A DNA stretch of 64,000 bases, taken from Haliotis asinina (lineage: Eukaryota > Mollusca > Gastropoda > Lepetellida > Haliotidae). A model generated the notes under the pieces. It saw nothing but the letters and a program-made list of their open reading frames with translations. It was not told the origin of the DNA and made no database searches. Of the stretch, positions 35,931 to 46,974 are shown piece by piece. Both the position numbers and the translations under genes were made by a program. The DNA is taken from the NCBI RefSeq assembly GCF_037392515.1, contig NC_090288.1, positions 7,619,501-7,683,500 of the forward strand. The letters run 5' to 3'. Position 1 is the first letter of the stretch. Each line of letters opens with the position of its first letter.

Positions 35931-36165
35931 GAGTGGCTTTAGTTTTACGCCGCACTCAGCAATATTCCAGCTATGTGACGTCGGTCTGTAAATAATCGTG
36001 TCTGGACAAGACGACCCAGTGATCAACAGCATGAACATCGATCTGCGAAACTGGGAACCGATGACATGCTTCAACCAAGTCAGCGAACCTGACCGCCCGA
36101 TCCCTTTGGTTGCCTCTCACGAGAAGCATATACATGCATGGTCCGTTTAAGATAAATTTTATCCC
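35930..36165 (-). repeat. SINE A copy, 3' to lectin-like gene 3
   Basis: The plus strand reads AGTTTTACGCCGCACTCAGC, AATATTCCAGCTATGTGACG, CAGTGATCAACAGCATGAAC, AACTGGGAACCGATGACATG, CCTGACCGCCCGATCCCTTT: the reverse complement of a fairly complete SINE A. It starts about 60 bases beyond the stop of lectin-like gene 3, so it may be part of its 3' UTR. Confidence 0.85.
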
Positions 36166-36224
36166 GGGTCTCTGGTGATACGAATGTCTGGATCAGAGTC
36201 AATAATCACATGCGTTCATGGACT

Positions 36225-38723
36225 TCATAGGTCTTTTTGACAGATGTAGTACTTTGTGTCTTTGCTTGCCCTGTCTTGCCACACATAGATACTGGTCCTT
36301 TGAATTAGTTTGCTTTCAATGATGTAATCATGCGCAGTGGAGACATTGGCCGGGAAGCCTGGACGCCAGGCGAAGTAGGTCATAGGTCGACCGTCGTGAA
36401 GTATCCACTGGCCTTCGGTTGCCGCGTCCGAACCATCGATGAAGTAGTTGTGTTCCAAATTTTCTGAAAGTTTAAAAAATGAATATCAATATCAATATCC
36501 CCTGCAATGCAAAATCTTCTTCATGAATATGTCTATGAGCTATGATAATGTCAAATGTTTAGGTGTGCATATAGCAAAGTGGAACGAGAGCACTGAAAGG
36601 TTTTAAAGTTCTGTTGCAGAAAGGAGCACTACCACTAAATTGTTACTATGGAATCACTATAAAACCAAAACAACATTTTATTTAGAAATCCAAAACTACC
36701 AAAAGGCACAAGTAGACCACCAGATGTTCCAAGTTGGTGACGAAGAATTCAACGGTTTTAGAGTTCTGCTTCGGAAAAGCGTACTACCACCATTTTCAGT
36801 CCAAGTCAAACCTGTTGCCATGGAAACGACTAAAACATGTTATTCAGAAACTACCAAAAGGCGCCAGTACACCACCAGATCTATCAGTGTGCCAAGTGTT
36901 TGAACAGTTTTAGTGCCAAGTTTGGTGAATAAACTTTGAACGGTGTTAGAGCTCGCGTGTGATTGGACGGTCATAGGTCAATGAAAGGTTACCTGACGCG
37001 ACCTCCTACTAGGTTTTGTGAGATTCAGTCGTGGACTGTAACGAAAAGTACTTGAGACTAAAGTTTACTTTGACTGGCGTCAGGAAGGCGTTGTAAGAGT
37101 TCATGGTAGGTTTGTTGTTTTTTTGTTTTTTCTGTTTAACGCCGCCCTCAGCAATATTCCAGCTGTAAGGCTGCAACCTTGTCCAGGCAATCCACTGATC
37201 AACAACATGAACACAGAGACACGTAACTGGGATACGATGACATCAGCCAACCAATCCAGTGAACCTGACCACCCGATCCATCTAGTCGCTTCTTACGACA
37301 AGCCTGTGCTGCTGAAGACCATTCGAACCTTCATGGGTTGGTAAACAGGAACTGGTCGGGTCGTATTGCCAGTGAATTAGTAAAAAGAAACTCAATCCAC
37401 GCTGTTATGTTACTTAGCTCTACTAAAAAGATAATTGTATGTTTCTCTGCGGTCTTTTCACATTAAGCATGCTGTAAATGATGGGTAAATATGACGGCAT
37501 CTGTACAAACCCGATGAGGAGGAAATCTGCTTTAGCAGGTGGACCTGCTTGTCCTCACTGTCAATAACAACCAGATGCTCTCCTCTTGTCGTACAGTCAG
37601 CAAGACCTTCGTTGCGGTTGATTTTGTTGAGATGAAGCTGGTAGCAGATGTTTAGGAGGCGGTTGTGGACGTAGTGAGATGGACAAGCGTCTGAGAACAA
37701 ACAAAAACAGTTACACATCAAAACCCCTCTCTACTGATGACACTCATCACACACAAAGACACTGGCAAACCATTTTAAATCGTAGTCAGATCGGCAGGAT
37801 TTCAACGATATCGTGTCTGTGAAAGCAACATGTGAATGAAAACAAGTTTAAACGACACGCTTGCCTGTAAAATTACAAAACTATCACGGAATTACATGTA
37901 CACGTAGCAGGTAAGCATACAAAACAACAAAAAATAAATAGTTTTACTAAAAACAGGCTATACTCCACAATTAACTGAAGGGAGAGCACCACACAAGGGA
38001 CATGGGGATGTTCAGTGCTTTTGCCATCTGAATTGATCCTAGCTAGATTTGCATCGCTCCTTCAATAGATGACGCAAACATGCGTCTTGTTAACATACGT
38101 CTTCGTATCAAAAGAGCGAGGGTATTCCACTTTGGAGTGACATATAATTTCTAGGAACCAAGTTGCATAATTTATAGAAAATTGTTAATCATAACGTCTG
38201 CGTACGTACAAATGAGGGTAACATTCTGTCCTCACAGAGTTAAAATGAGGAAAATATTTATGCAATTTCTTACAACAACTGTCGATACTAAATTGATGTT
38301 TTTGTCCTTGATACTCTCAGTGCGTGATCAACAGAAACAAATTCGAATATACAATTACTATAAGAAATCAAATTCAAACAAGAAATAGAAATACTCTAGT
38401 GGAGTTTTGATGGTATCAGACTTACTTGTCGTTACGCTATAATATCTGGTTCCTGTCTCTTGCTCTCCGTCTTTAGGCGACATGAACAACACGTCATGGA
38501 ACTGGCACCGTCGGTATTGCCGTCTGTAAAACACAGATATGCAGGCATGGTCCTGGAGACACCGAGCGACACACCAAATACGACCGCGAAGATTTGAAAC
38601 TTCATACAAGACGCTTGTTGACATGATGACATTGTCAAATTGTGTCCATTTAAATCCAAGTTCTGTCTTTATCACAGCAGTAGCATAGGTCACTAAACTA
38701 AGCAGAATAAGCTTCAGAATCAT
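36225..38723 (-). CDS. PAN/apple-C-type lectin-like secreted protein, paralogue 3
   Basis: Coding exons on minus: 38723-38426 (298 nt), 37690-37511 (180 nt) and 36463-36225 (239 nt with stop), 238 residues. Intron 1 has a GTAAGT donor; acceptors are TTCTCAG and CTTTCAG; introns are phase 1. A Met 14 codons upstream (38765) is in frame, but the chosen Met aligns with the other paralogues. Exon 1: signal peptide (MILKLILLSLVTYATAVI) and PAN/apple-like domain with C-x3-C-x5-C-x11-C and RRQYRRCQFHDV. Exon 2: CPSHYV..ICYQ, LADCTTRGEHLVVIDSEDKQ. Exon 3: YFIDGSDAATEGQWILHDGR, YFAWRPGFPA, WQDRAS, YYICQKDL. As in paralogue 1, the inner cysteine pair and the calcium-sugar motifs are absent. Intron 2 carries CCATGG-family monomers and a SINE A. 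Confidence 0.88.
36580..36960. repeat. ~165-bp CCATGG-family monomers in intron 2 of lectin-like gene 3
   Basis: Two to three diverged monomers: GTTGCCATGGAAAC at 36814-36827 (very close to the palindromic RFX X-box word) and a more decayed GTTACTATGGAATC at about 36641-36654, each with an 'aactaccaaaaggc.c' block and 'gttctgct.cgga'. Same orientation as 23390-23720. Confidence 0.65.
37130..37345 (-). repeat. SINE A copy in intron 2 of lectin-like gene 3
   Basis: Plus strand: AACGCCGCCCTCAGCAATAT, TCCACTGATCAACAACATGA, ACTGGGATACGATGACATCA, CCTGACCACCCGATCCATCT, GTCGCTTCTTACGACAAGCC. It lies in sense orientation relative to the gene. Confidence 0.8.
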
Positions 38724-38815
38724 TGCTTCCGTTACAGCCAGTAGCTTCACCACCTGTGGTGACAAAACATACGCTTATACGTTGACAGCTTGTTTGTTCC
38801 ATCACATGTTGACCT

Positions 38816-38827
38816 GTTGCCATGGGT
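38816..38827 (-). promoter_or_regulatory. Conserved CCATGG element upstream of lectin-like gene 3
   Basis: ACCCATGGCAAC lies 93 bases upstream of the aligned start codon, followed toward the gene by AGGTCAACA as in gene 1. A TATA-like CGTATAAGC lies on minus at about 38773-38781. Confidence 0.4.
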
Positions 38828-38953
38828 TCGCCATCAATGAACTGACATTGCAATAAAGGTATCTAAACATACAAGTAATTGCAGAGAACACTAACAACAA
38901 TAGATTTAGAAACATGGCTTTTTAAGTGGTGATTTCAGCGACGCTTACATATG

Positions 38954-39963
38954 CTAATTTTGTTCATTTTCTGTATAGTACACACCAAACAAACACCAAA
39001 AACTAATACAGACTCGATTATTTAGACTCTCAACACTGTACTACCATTTCAGTGCATCGATGTCACAGCATTGTGACGCCACACGTTCATGACACAAGCG
39101 ATATCTCCTGTAGAACACGTGGATGATAACACAATCATGGTTATTTATTTATTCGGCCTAATCTAATTCGACCATATCTATTTTGTCACATCGTAAAACT
39201 ATGTCACTTAAGCCTAGTCCTTAACAAAAATGAGCGAGAACGTGTCTTAAACAGATCCTTTTGGGATGAAATATTTATCCCCTTGAGAGATGCTTGTCCG
39301 TGATCCTTTCATCACAATGGGCGGAAGGGTAGGCTAATGGATAGGATTTCGTTCGTCACGCTGGGCACCATATGTAGAGCTCATTTATTGTGTGCCGCGC
39401 CTTGAAATCACTGGAATATTGTTAAGAGCGGTGTATCACAATGGATCCAAACTGGGGTATTCACATGCTTTAATAAATATTCAAGAGTGTATCGACGTCT
39501 TTTTAAATGATCTCTTCAAATCTGGACTAATATTCTTAAAAGGTGTAACTTATAGCTGGTTTCATTGCATGTTGGATTTGGAAATATGCGCACGAGCTTC
39601 GGGGAGATTTACAAGATTCTGGATTGTGTCTTAATTCATATGGTACCTTTTTTAAAATTACATGGTTCAGCTCTATCTGATCAGTAATACTCAGGTCAGT
39701 GTGACCCCAAAGGCAGTATTTTGTCTGTCGCATTAATAAACATAAAACATTAATCTTTGTCAAAGATTGAGTACGATTTAATTGATGGATCGATCTTTGA
39801 GGATGGTTGCTTGTCATGGTAAAAACATGTAGCAGTTGAACGGTAACTTTAATTATCTCAAAATAGAACCCATAAATGCTCAAATTTTCATATTCTCGAA
39901 AAGAAAATCTAATTTTGTTCATTTTCTGCATAGTACACACCAAACAAACACAAAAATCTAATC
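38954..39963. repeat. 54-bp direct repeats flanking ~900 bp
   Basis: CTAATTTTGTTCATTTTCTG and the following TAGTACACACCAAACAAACA occur at 38954-39007 and again at 39909-39963, with only two or three differences. Between them lie a SINE B (39325-39445, plus) and unassigned DNA. The minus frame 39536-39943 spans part of this and has no domain I can name. The near-identity suggests a recent duplication, or an insertion flanked by the repeats. Confidence 0.65.
39325..39445 (+). repeat. SINE B copy
   Basis: A tRNA-like head GGTAGGCTAATGGATAGGAT and TTCGTTCGTCACGCTGGG is followed by TCACTGGAATATTGTTAAGA and GCGGTGTATCAC. Confidence 0.6.
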
Positions 39964-39964
39964 T

Positions 39965-40985
39965 TTTATGGCAAGGACGGGTTGCTGAAGCCCTATTCTA
40001 CCCCTTACCTTCAGGGATATGATATTAGTAGACACTTGGGTGAAATTCTCTATGAACTCTCAAATCGGGTTGAAATTGTGCACTTGTGCAAGTATGCTTG
40101 CTGTGGTAGTACCCGTATTGCCTGTCGTTAGATGATCATTGGCGATCTTGATGCTAAAGTTTTCATACACAGAATGTTGAACACCCTAATGATCATAATG
40201 ATCAGACAGGGCTCAGAAGAGGCGAATCTGTAGCTTATGAATATGAATCCAAAGTTATTGATTTTCAACAATAGAATGTTTGCACGTAGTGTCATATTCA
40301 TTTTAAAGATCAATAAAGGCACACACAAACCTTTTGTTGTATGTTTCAACAATTTCAAGAAATGATCTATGTTATGGGTTTTGAGTGGTAGCCAAATTGT
40401 AGATTGACTGTTTCTAAGTACCAGACTAATGCATTATTGATCACTCTCCCATGATGTTGCTATCTAAAGTAGCATGATTAATATGTTATTTTGAAGAAGA
40501 AAACTTACGTATATAATTGATTGCTGAAACAAGCCTGTGATCAATATCAGATTTCATCAGATGTTAAATGCAACATTTCAAATTGTTTTAAAGGTTCAGG
40601 ATAATTTTCTACATCAAGTGGCGTACATGAAATGCCTATTGGCATCTAATTTCTCCGAATTTGGAGGTTAAGTTGTTTTCAAAGTACTTCAAGCTTGCTT
40701 TAGTATTAAATATTGTATTATTCCTCTAAAGACGGTTACAGACATTGTTAAACCAATGTTTTCGTAAGTTTTAGGTTAGTTCGTATACATATATGGAAAG
40801 ACTAGTTAGTCTTCATACTGTTCCATCTTGATTATGGAGTCACAATTTTCAGAATAGTGAGAGCCACTTCTCCACGCAGATTCGACACTCAAATTCATTC
40901 ATACAACCATCACAGAGTGCGTAAATCATTAGCGAGTATCTTCCCTTTATTGAAATTCCTGAAAGGCATTTAGAATGCTCCCACG
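39965..40985. other. No gene recognised
   Basis: AT-rich DNA. The minus frame 40128-40358 contains hydrophobic and lysine-rich stretches but no recognisable domain. It could be LINE-derived; I cannot show it. Confidence 0.35.
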
Positions 40986-41450
40986 AAACGTTTTATGATT
41001 TTTAAAGAAAAACAATCTATTGGGCCCTCCACCTTCCCTCTATGAAGCTTGATGTCGAATATGAAGAAAGTCCAGTGAATGGTTCTTGAGATATCTCGCT
41101 GACAAGCTTAACGTGCAGCTTAACATGCTCAAATCTTCAAAGTGTCGCCATGACCTTGAAAATTAAATAAAGGTCACCCAAATCGAATAGATCCTACATG
41201 TATGAAGAAAGGCAGGCAGGTATGAAGAAAATTCTGGTAATGGTTCTTGACCCTGACAAGGGTAAAAGGTTAAAATTCCATTGTGACCTTGAAATGACGG
41301 TAATGGTCACCAAACCTGACAGACCTTTCTTTCACTTTGATGAACCTAGGTATGAAATATGGAAAGAATCTAGTGAATGGTTCTTAACACATTCCAATTC
41401 CGACGGAGCCTAATACCATATCCCCACTTGGCGCCAAACGCCCGGCGGGG
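40985..41450 (+). repeat. Dispersed repeat ending in CGGCGGGGCATAAT
   Basis: Includes GGTTCTTGAGATATCTCGCT, TGACAAGCTT, several 'aaggtcacc' words and the end CGCCCGGCGGGGCATAATTA. I know this word order from dispersed repeats in mollusc DNA. The frame 41198-41413 lies inside it and is not a gene. Confidence 0.55.
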
Positions 41451-41459
41451 CATAATTAG

Positions 41460-42180
41460 ATCAGGTTACATGTATATCTAAACTGAAAAAACAGTAGCCC
41501 CACCCCTTGTCACCGGTATGAAAGCAGGGAGGTTATAAGACAAAGGTTCAGGATAAGGTCAGGAATGGGTTACTGAGAGAAGAAATACATCATTTGAAAA
41601 CTCCATCACGATCTTCATACAAGGAATCTAGTTTTGGATGATTGTTTTCCTCTCTCATGAAGTATAATCTTCCATTTAGTGTGCGGACATCACGTCCAGA
41701 ACAAAATACATATTTTCTTTTACAATTCCAACATTTTCTGGCTATGGCCAAGCAAGACCTGTTCCTTTCTATGTCATAAAGTAGACACTTTTTTCCAAAT
41801 TATGTTGACATTCAAAAATAATGTTGAGGATTAAACAAACAAACAATCACCCTCTATAAATGAATAACATAGGTCAGACTCTGTACTAGTTTTCATAGAA
41901 GAGGGTTCAAGGGAAGTTAACTTGGTGTTAACGTTTTTCTCCCAGTGAAACAGGTTGACTACAAGTACTACCGTTTGACAGATTCACTTATAATCCAGTT
42001 CTCGTTCTGAGAATGATTAGAAAGAATGATTAGATTTGTTAGAAGGTCTTTACTAGATAGCTTGTCTTGTTATCTCTCTGAAGTTTTTAAAATATGACTG
42101 AAACATGTTTGTAACAAGTTTTATCAGATTTCATTAAATCTTTCAGAACTGTTATTTTACATATGCTTCTAATAAGAAAA
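41460..42180. other. No gene recognised
   Basis: AT-rich DNA without exon or repeat that I can name. Confidence 0.35.
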
Positions 42181-44510
42181 GGATTTATCTGGACTTCACT
42201 ACAAATCGTTGACTTTCGGGTTGATAGATATTTTGAATTTCTCTGTTTTGTATCATAGATTGTTTCTCTGCCTTCTCATTTACTTTTTCTTTTCTTTTTT
42301 TGTGTGTTTTGATTGATGTCTTTTTCGTTTTACATATAATTCTGGTGCAGCTGATCTCGCTTTTTTCCAATTAATCTTTCTTTCTCTTGATATGACAAAG
42401 TGTCAAGGTAGTCTGTACTAAAGCAAAATTCTCTCAGTACCAGTTGTGTTTGCACTTTTGTGAAGGAAACGACCAAGGCCTGCAAATAGTAGCAATGTTA
42501 TGTTCTGGAACATAAGACGCCTCCTAAATGATCACCGGAGAAGGGCAATGATATACGCATACGCTCAGTTAGATGAAAACTTGTACGACTAAAGAGAGAG
42601 CTTGATAAGTGAAAGATTCAGTTTTTTCACCAACTTTCATGTGAAACCATTATTTTTTACAGGTTCACGATCATTAAATAAACAGGAGCTTCCATCAAGT
42701 TGTTCAGAAGGACTATGTCTTCATCACACTTTGGAGAATTATATAATAAAGTGAAATATCTATTGCAGTCATATTAATTTTAACAATCAACTTCATCAAC
42801 AAAGTTGTAATGTGTCTGTCCAGAATTCCAACAGCACGATCACCTGCAGTGCCTAATTTATCTTGAGCATGTGCTTCAATTTTTTTCATTAGTTTGTTTT
42901 TGCCAGGGTCCTAGGTGCGAATAAATTGAGCTTGTCTTGTAAGTGGTACTATGCGTATGAAGTATTAGCAAATGGTACATTGAATGCATTGTGTCTGAAT
43001 GAATAAAAAAAAAATAAATTCAGTAAATCATTTTGATTTTCACGCTCATCTTTGCGAAATGCTGTACATGATGACCTTATGAAGGGTAGCACTACCTATT
43101 TCCTATGTTTAATGAGTTTTCTCTCTCAATTGTATTTCCACTGGATTCTACCTGTTCCCGTTTTCCATGTTAGCCTCAAAGTGGTCCTGTAGACCCACTA
43201 TGAAATGAAATCCACAATTAAAATCATTAATTTGAATCTCCTCTGTTTGTCTATAGATAGAGATGTCCAGTTTGAAACATAACTTTTTCAATATTCTTGA
43301 ACGCCTCTTTATTAACCACGTGTATGTTATTGTGTTCCTAAACTTCATTAAATACTCTGTCATTAAAAATATTTTCTTTTCCTTCTCTTCGTTATCATCA
43401 ATGAATATTGCTAGTTCCTCTAACATCAGTTCCAATCCTTCCTGAGAGTTAGTGTCTCCTGTAATGCATAGTTTACATATTTATTGTACCTCTCTGTGGA
43501 GCCATCAGTCTGTAAAGTGCATAGATAGGCATTTTCAAATTAAGCAATATATTCCTAGGAGTGATGCTTGCCTAAGTTAACATGCACTTCGGCAATGTAG
43601 ATTCAGGCAAATATTTGAGATCTGCAGCTATGTTTGCAACATTTTCAAGACAGCCTGTATAATTTGTAGCATGTGTTTTGAAGCAACACCATCGGTTAAT
43701 ACTACGGAACACAATAATTTTCTCCTCATTTGTGTAGCTGCCATTTTAAATGTTTCATTTTCCGGCTGTAGATTCAACAATCACTTTTTTTAATTCATCA
43801 TTTTGCAACTGTAATATCTTTAGGTCACTCTCAGTTATTTCATTTGTATGGTGTGGATTGTCAAGCTGTGACTCCTGAGCTGTAGATTTGGTATGGTAGG
43901 AATCCTTTAGTGTACGGAGTCCAGTAGCTTCTGGATTTCTTTGGATATGTTTCCATCACATCTGCTAGCTTAGCTTTTGATGAGCGTGTTCAGATAATGA
44001 CGGCGTTAATTTCTTTTGTTTCCTCTTTATTCTTTTATTAACATTTCTCACTGAAAACCATTGGGATATCTCAACAGTATTCTAATGCTGTGTTATTAGA
44101 GAAATATATTTATATTTTCACACTCATAAAGTTGTAAAGATAAACTCGTCTAAGTGTAGGTGAGAGATTCTCTAGATTTTCCTTTTAAACTAAAAGCTTC
44201 TCATCCTAAGCTCTCACTGGCTCATTAGAAAGAGCAAAGCATGGATTTAAACACTGGACGAGTTACAAATGGAATATATTTAGACTCACGAAACGTTTCT
44301 TGGTGCTCTTTCTTACAACTTAATATTTGCTTCTTTCTGTGAATAGAGTCCAATTGGGATCTCATTGTAGGTTTAGGTTTTCTGTCCATTTTGTAGATAT
44401 GTTTAATCCACACAGAACACTTATGGCAACAAACATTTTGACCAATTTTGTATGTGCGAAGAGCTTTGTTGATGAATAGTAACCTCAGTCTGCATAGGGT
44501 TTTCACGCCT
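42180..44510 (-). pseudogene. Decayed coding remnant, family unknown
   Basis: Several minus frames in a row look protein-like but are broken apart. 44506-44225 has GQNVCCHKCSVWIKHIYKMD (two C-x2-C-like cysteines). About 43880-43800 reads ESDLKILQLQNDELKKVIVE, a coiled-coil-like stretch. 43435-43148 reads EELAIFIDDNEEKEKKIF and later INDFNCGFHFIVGLQDHFEA. 42370-42185 reads CKTKKTSIKTHKKRKEKVNE, a basic tail. The N-F-x-C-G-x-H-F-x-V-G-L word reminds me of a transposase-like family in marine invertebrates, but I cannot name it. It could equally be a host pseudogene. Confidence 0.45.
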
Positions 44511-44856
44511 TACTTCAGACATACCAAATTCTATCAACAATTGAGGGTATTCATCAACAGGTAGAGAAATATAATTGGGAACATTAAAAAAATCCATGAT
44601 CCATCATGTTTTGAGATATAAGAACTTTCCTGTGGAAACACCGAACACACTCGCAATGCTCCAAGAGATTGTCAAATGCCCTTAAGAGTTTTTTTCTATA
44701 AAAGCGGAGTGCTCGCTGTCTTAAGAATGTGCGTATATCATCTCAAGAAAGCACCATTCAACTTTGAATCAGTTTAAATAATATCTGACTAGAGGTAGAA
44801 AGGGCGGTGTACAAAATTGATGGCAAGGTAGTAATATTTCCAAAGTGAGACCCACC

Positions 44857-45099
44857 TTAGTTGGACTGAGGCATCGGGGTGATGAAGCTAGGCTCCAGCT
44901 GGGGTGTCGTGTTGATGTTAGTGGTTGCAGGTCGAACCTCCCGAGGTGTAGTCTCCGGTGTTGAGGGCTGTTCGGGATGACGGGTGGCGCTCTCGGGGAA
45001 AACACCAGAAGTCCGAACACCCTTTGCCTGCTGCCTAACTGCTTTCGGTCGTCCCTTTACCACGGCATGGTTTACAGCTGCCTTGCGCTTGGGAGGCAT
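44857..45099 (-). CDS. Short open frame with basic N terminus, unknown
   Basis: An 80-codon frame starting MPPKRKAAVNHAVVKGRPKA, followed by a proline- and threonine-rich stretch (TPETTPREV). Codon composition is unlike the AT-rich surroundings. It lies just downstream, on the same strand, of the integrase fossil at 45215-45990. It could be the start of a mobile-element protein or a first exon (an AG/GTGGGT donor-like site overlaps its end). I do not recognise a domain. Confidence 0.3.
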   Translation of the reverse strand: MPPKRKAAVNHAVVKGRPKAVRQQAKGVRTSGVFPESATRHPEQPSTPETTPREVRPATTNINTTPQLEPSFITPMPQSN

Positions 45100-45214
45100 G
45101 TTGGTTGTCCGCGAAAGAAAGTTGCGAAATTAGCTAATTCAAAGAGGAATGCGGTGTTCCTGACATGAGAGCATGCAGTATAGATAGGAAACGGACGTTG
45201 CTACGGATGTTACA

Positions 45215-45990
45215 TCACCAGAAGTATGGAATGCGGAAATAATACACTGCCATGTGCGTTGCTACACTGGATACTTCTTGAAAGCGAACTGCGTAAAGCC
45301 ACGGGAAGGAATTGTAAATGCTGCCTATGACCAAATTGCTGAAAAGCATGTGCAAATATCGTGAATGTTTAAAGTTCAACAGAGAGCCCCGGCTTTGTGG
45401 ATGCCTAGGCTTGCTGTGAACTATTACAAGGTCTGGCCACGTTTCCTTCAAGTCCTCAGTAACCTTGGCAATAAACTCTGATGCGTTGTCGCTAAGGAGA
45501 ACGCAAGGAGGTCCAAACAAAATGAAACTTTCCAATGACTGGTAAGCAACTTCAGCAGCAACGCTTGAACGTAAGGGCACGAAGAACGCAAAACTTAGTT
45601 AGGTGATCTTGATAACCCATGATGTACTTGAACTGTCCTTGACTCATTGACTGCATGGCTATAATGTCAATTTGTTATATGGAACTGAAGGTCATTCTGA
45701 CAGTTTGCTTAACAACAATCCCTTTAGTAGTTGGTCTATTTCTCTTGAGTTGGCTCTGTGCACACATGTTCTTGTGAAGGGCGAGAGTATCTCGGGTCAC
45801 ATTAGCATATTTCTTTCACCATCTTGTCTCTCCCAATGGGCTCGCTTGATAACACCATCTGGAGCGTCATCAAGTTGTTGGCATCTTCGGATCAAGTTTA
45901 GTTCATCCCCACACTGTATAGTGTCATATAATGCTGATAAGGGGTTTCGTGGAAGTGTTAGTGCCATCAATAATTTCACTCAGTAGCTCA
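45215..45990 (-). mobile_element. Integrase-core fossil (KRBA2-like/Ginger-Gypsy lineage)
   Basis: The minus strand carries the integrase core typical of the KRBA2-like family: GQFKYIM...DHLTKF upstream, then RSSVAAEVAYQSLESF, LLSDNASEF and VIVHSKPRHPQSRGS. This core belongs to the Gypsy/Ginger integrase lineage; which of the two delivered this copy cannot be told from the fragment. No long terminal repeats or other element genes are seen. It is an old, broken copy with several breaks and no sign of activity. Confidence 0.7.
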
Positions 45991-46089
45991 TCATATGTTC
46001 TTTAGGGACCATCTTCAACGGCCGCCGATAGCACTGATGGGCCAACTTTGTACTAGTAGTGTTTACGACCTCCTAAAGCATTTACTACA

Positions 46090-46890
46090 GGTCAATCGGG
46101 GTCCTAAATTTTGGGTTGTTTACGACACAGTTTAAATGTACGAGGTCTTTAGGTCTCGCTGTATGCCATTATGATTACATATAATCTACTAACACTTGTG
46201 TAAAGGTTTAATTCTGGTCCACTCCTCTAAATGTGTCAACTACTGTCATAACTTTTATTCAATCAATCAAAAGAATAAAAATGTATACCCTATATCCACG
46301 TATGATGTGATATTGAACAAGGCTAAAGGTAGATACTGAAACTGGTTTCATGAAAAAATATCTGGACCTTATATACATCATAGTATTGGAAGTGTTATCG
46401 GAAACGTGTTTGTTTACACTTGTTCATCCGACCTTCACCCCAAAGAAATGCCCTAATATATACAACAATGTTGACGTATGACATCACCACCTATGACTGA
46501 TTTCTTACAAATTGGCGGCTTCGCTGACAAGAGTAATCCAGCAAGTTGTCAGCACCGACATAAATCTCATGACTTGTACGTTTACTTACCATCACTCTTT
46601 ATCAACTTTTATCCCTACATCCTCTGCATCGCAGGAACAAAATCATCAATAGAAGTTCCAAGACAACAAATACCAACTGTGTTTTTAATGGATTTCAGTA
46701 TATATTTCGACATCATGTCAAGATCATACAGAGTGTCCAGCACGTTCGATCTGACTCAAGATTTCTCAGGCCTTATCATTTAGCGTGCTTTAACCATTTA
46801 CAGTGCCATAATAGTTGACGCCATTAAAAGTCAATCGGGATCCTAAATTTTGGGCTGTTTACGACACAGTGTAAATGTACGAGGTCTTTG
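46090..46890. repeat. 60-bp direct repeats ~740 bp apart
   Basis: GTCAATCGGGGTCCTAAATT and the following 40 bases (ending CGAGGTCTTT) at 46090-46150 recur at 46830-46889 with about three differences. The DNA between holds one 101-codon frame (46478-46783) without a known domain. Further right, GTGAAACGGGCCC at about 46962-46974 is a word I associate with mollusc MITE ends. Confidence 0.6.
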
Positions 46891-46974
46891 TGAAACGGGG
46901 TAAAAAGGTAAGGGGTGGTCTACGACCTGCTTTTCGAGGTCAGACCGGTAAGAGGGCTTTGTGAAACGGGCCCA

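Noticed and set aside
39536-39943. A 135-codon minus-strand gene
   Set aside because: No recognisable domain and it overlaps one of the 54-bp direct repeats; possibly LINE-derived but I could not show motifs.
41198-41413. A 71-codon acidic/basic protein
   Set aside because: It lies within a dispersed mollusc repeat ending in CGGCGGGGCATAAT.
46478-46783. A 101-codon plus-strand gene
   Set aside because: No domain, no splice context and ordinary AT-rich composition; length is within chance for this window.
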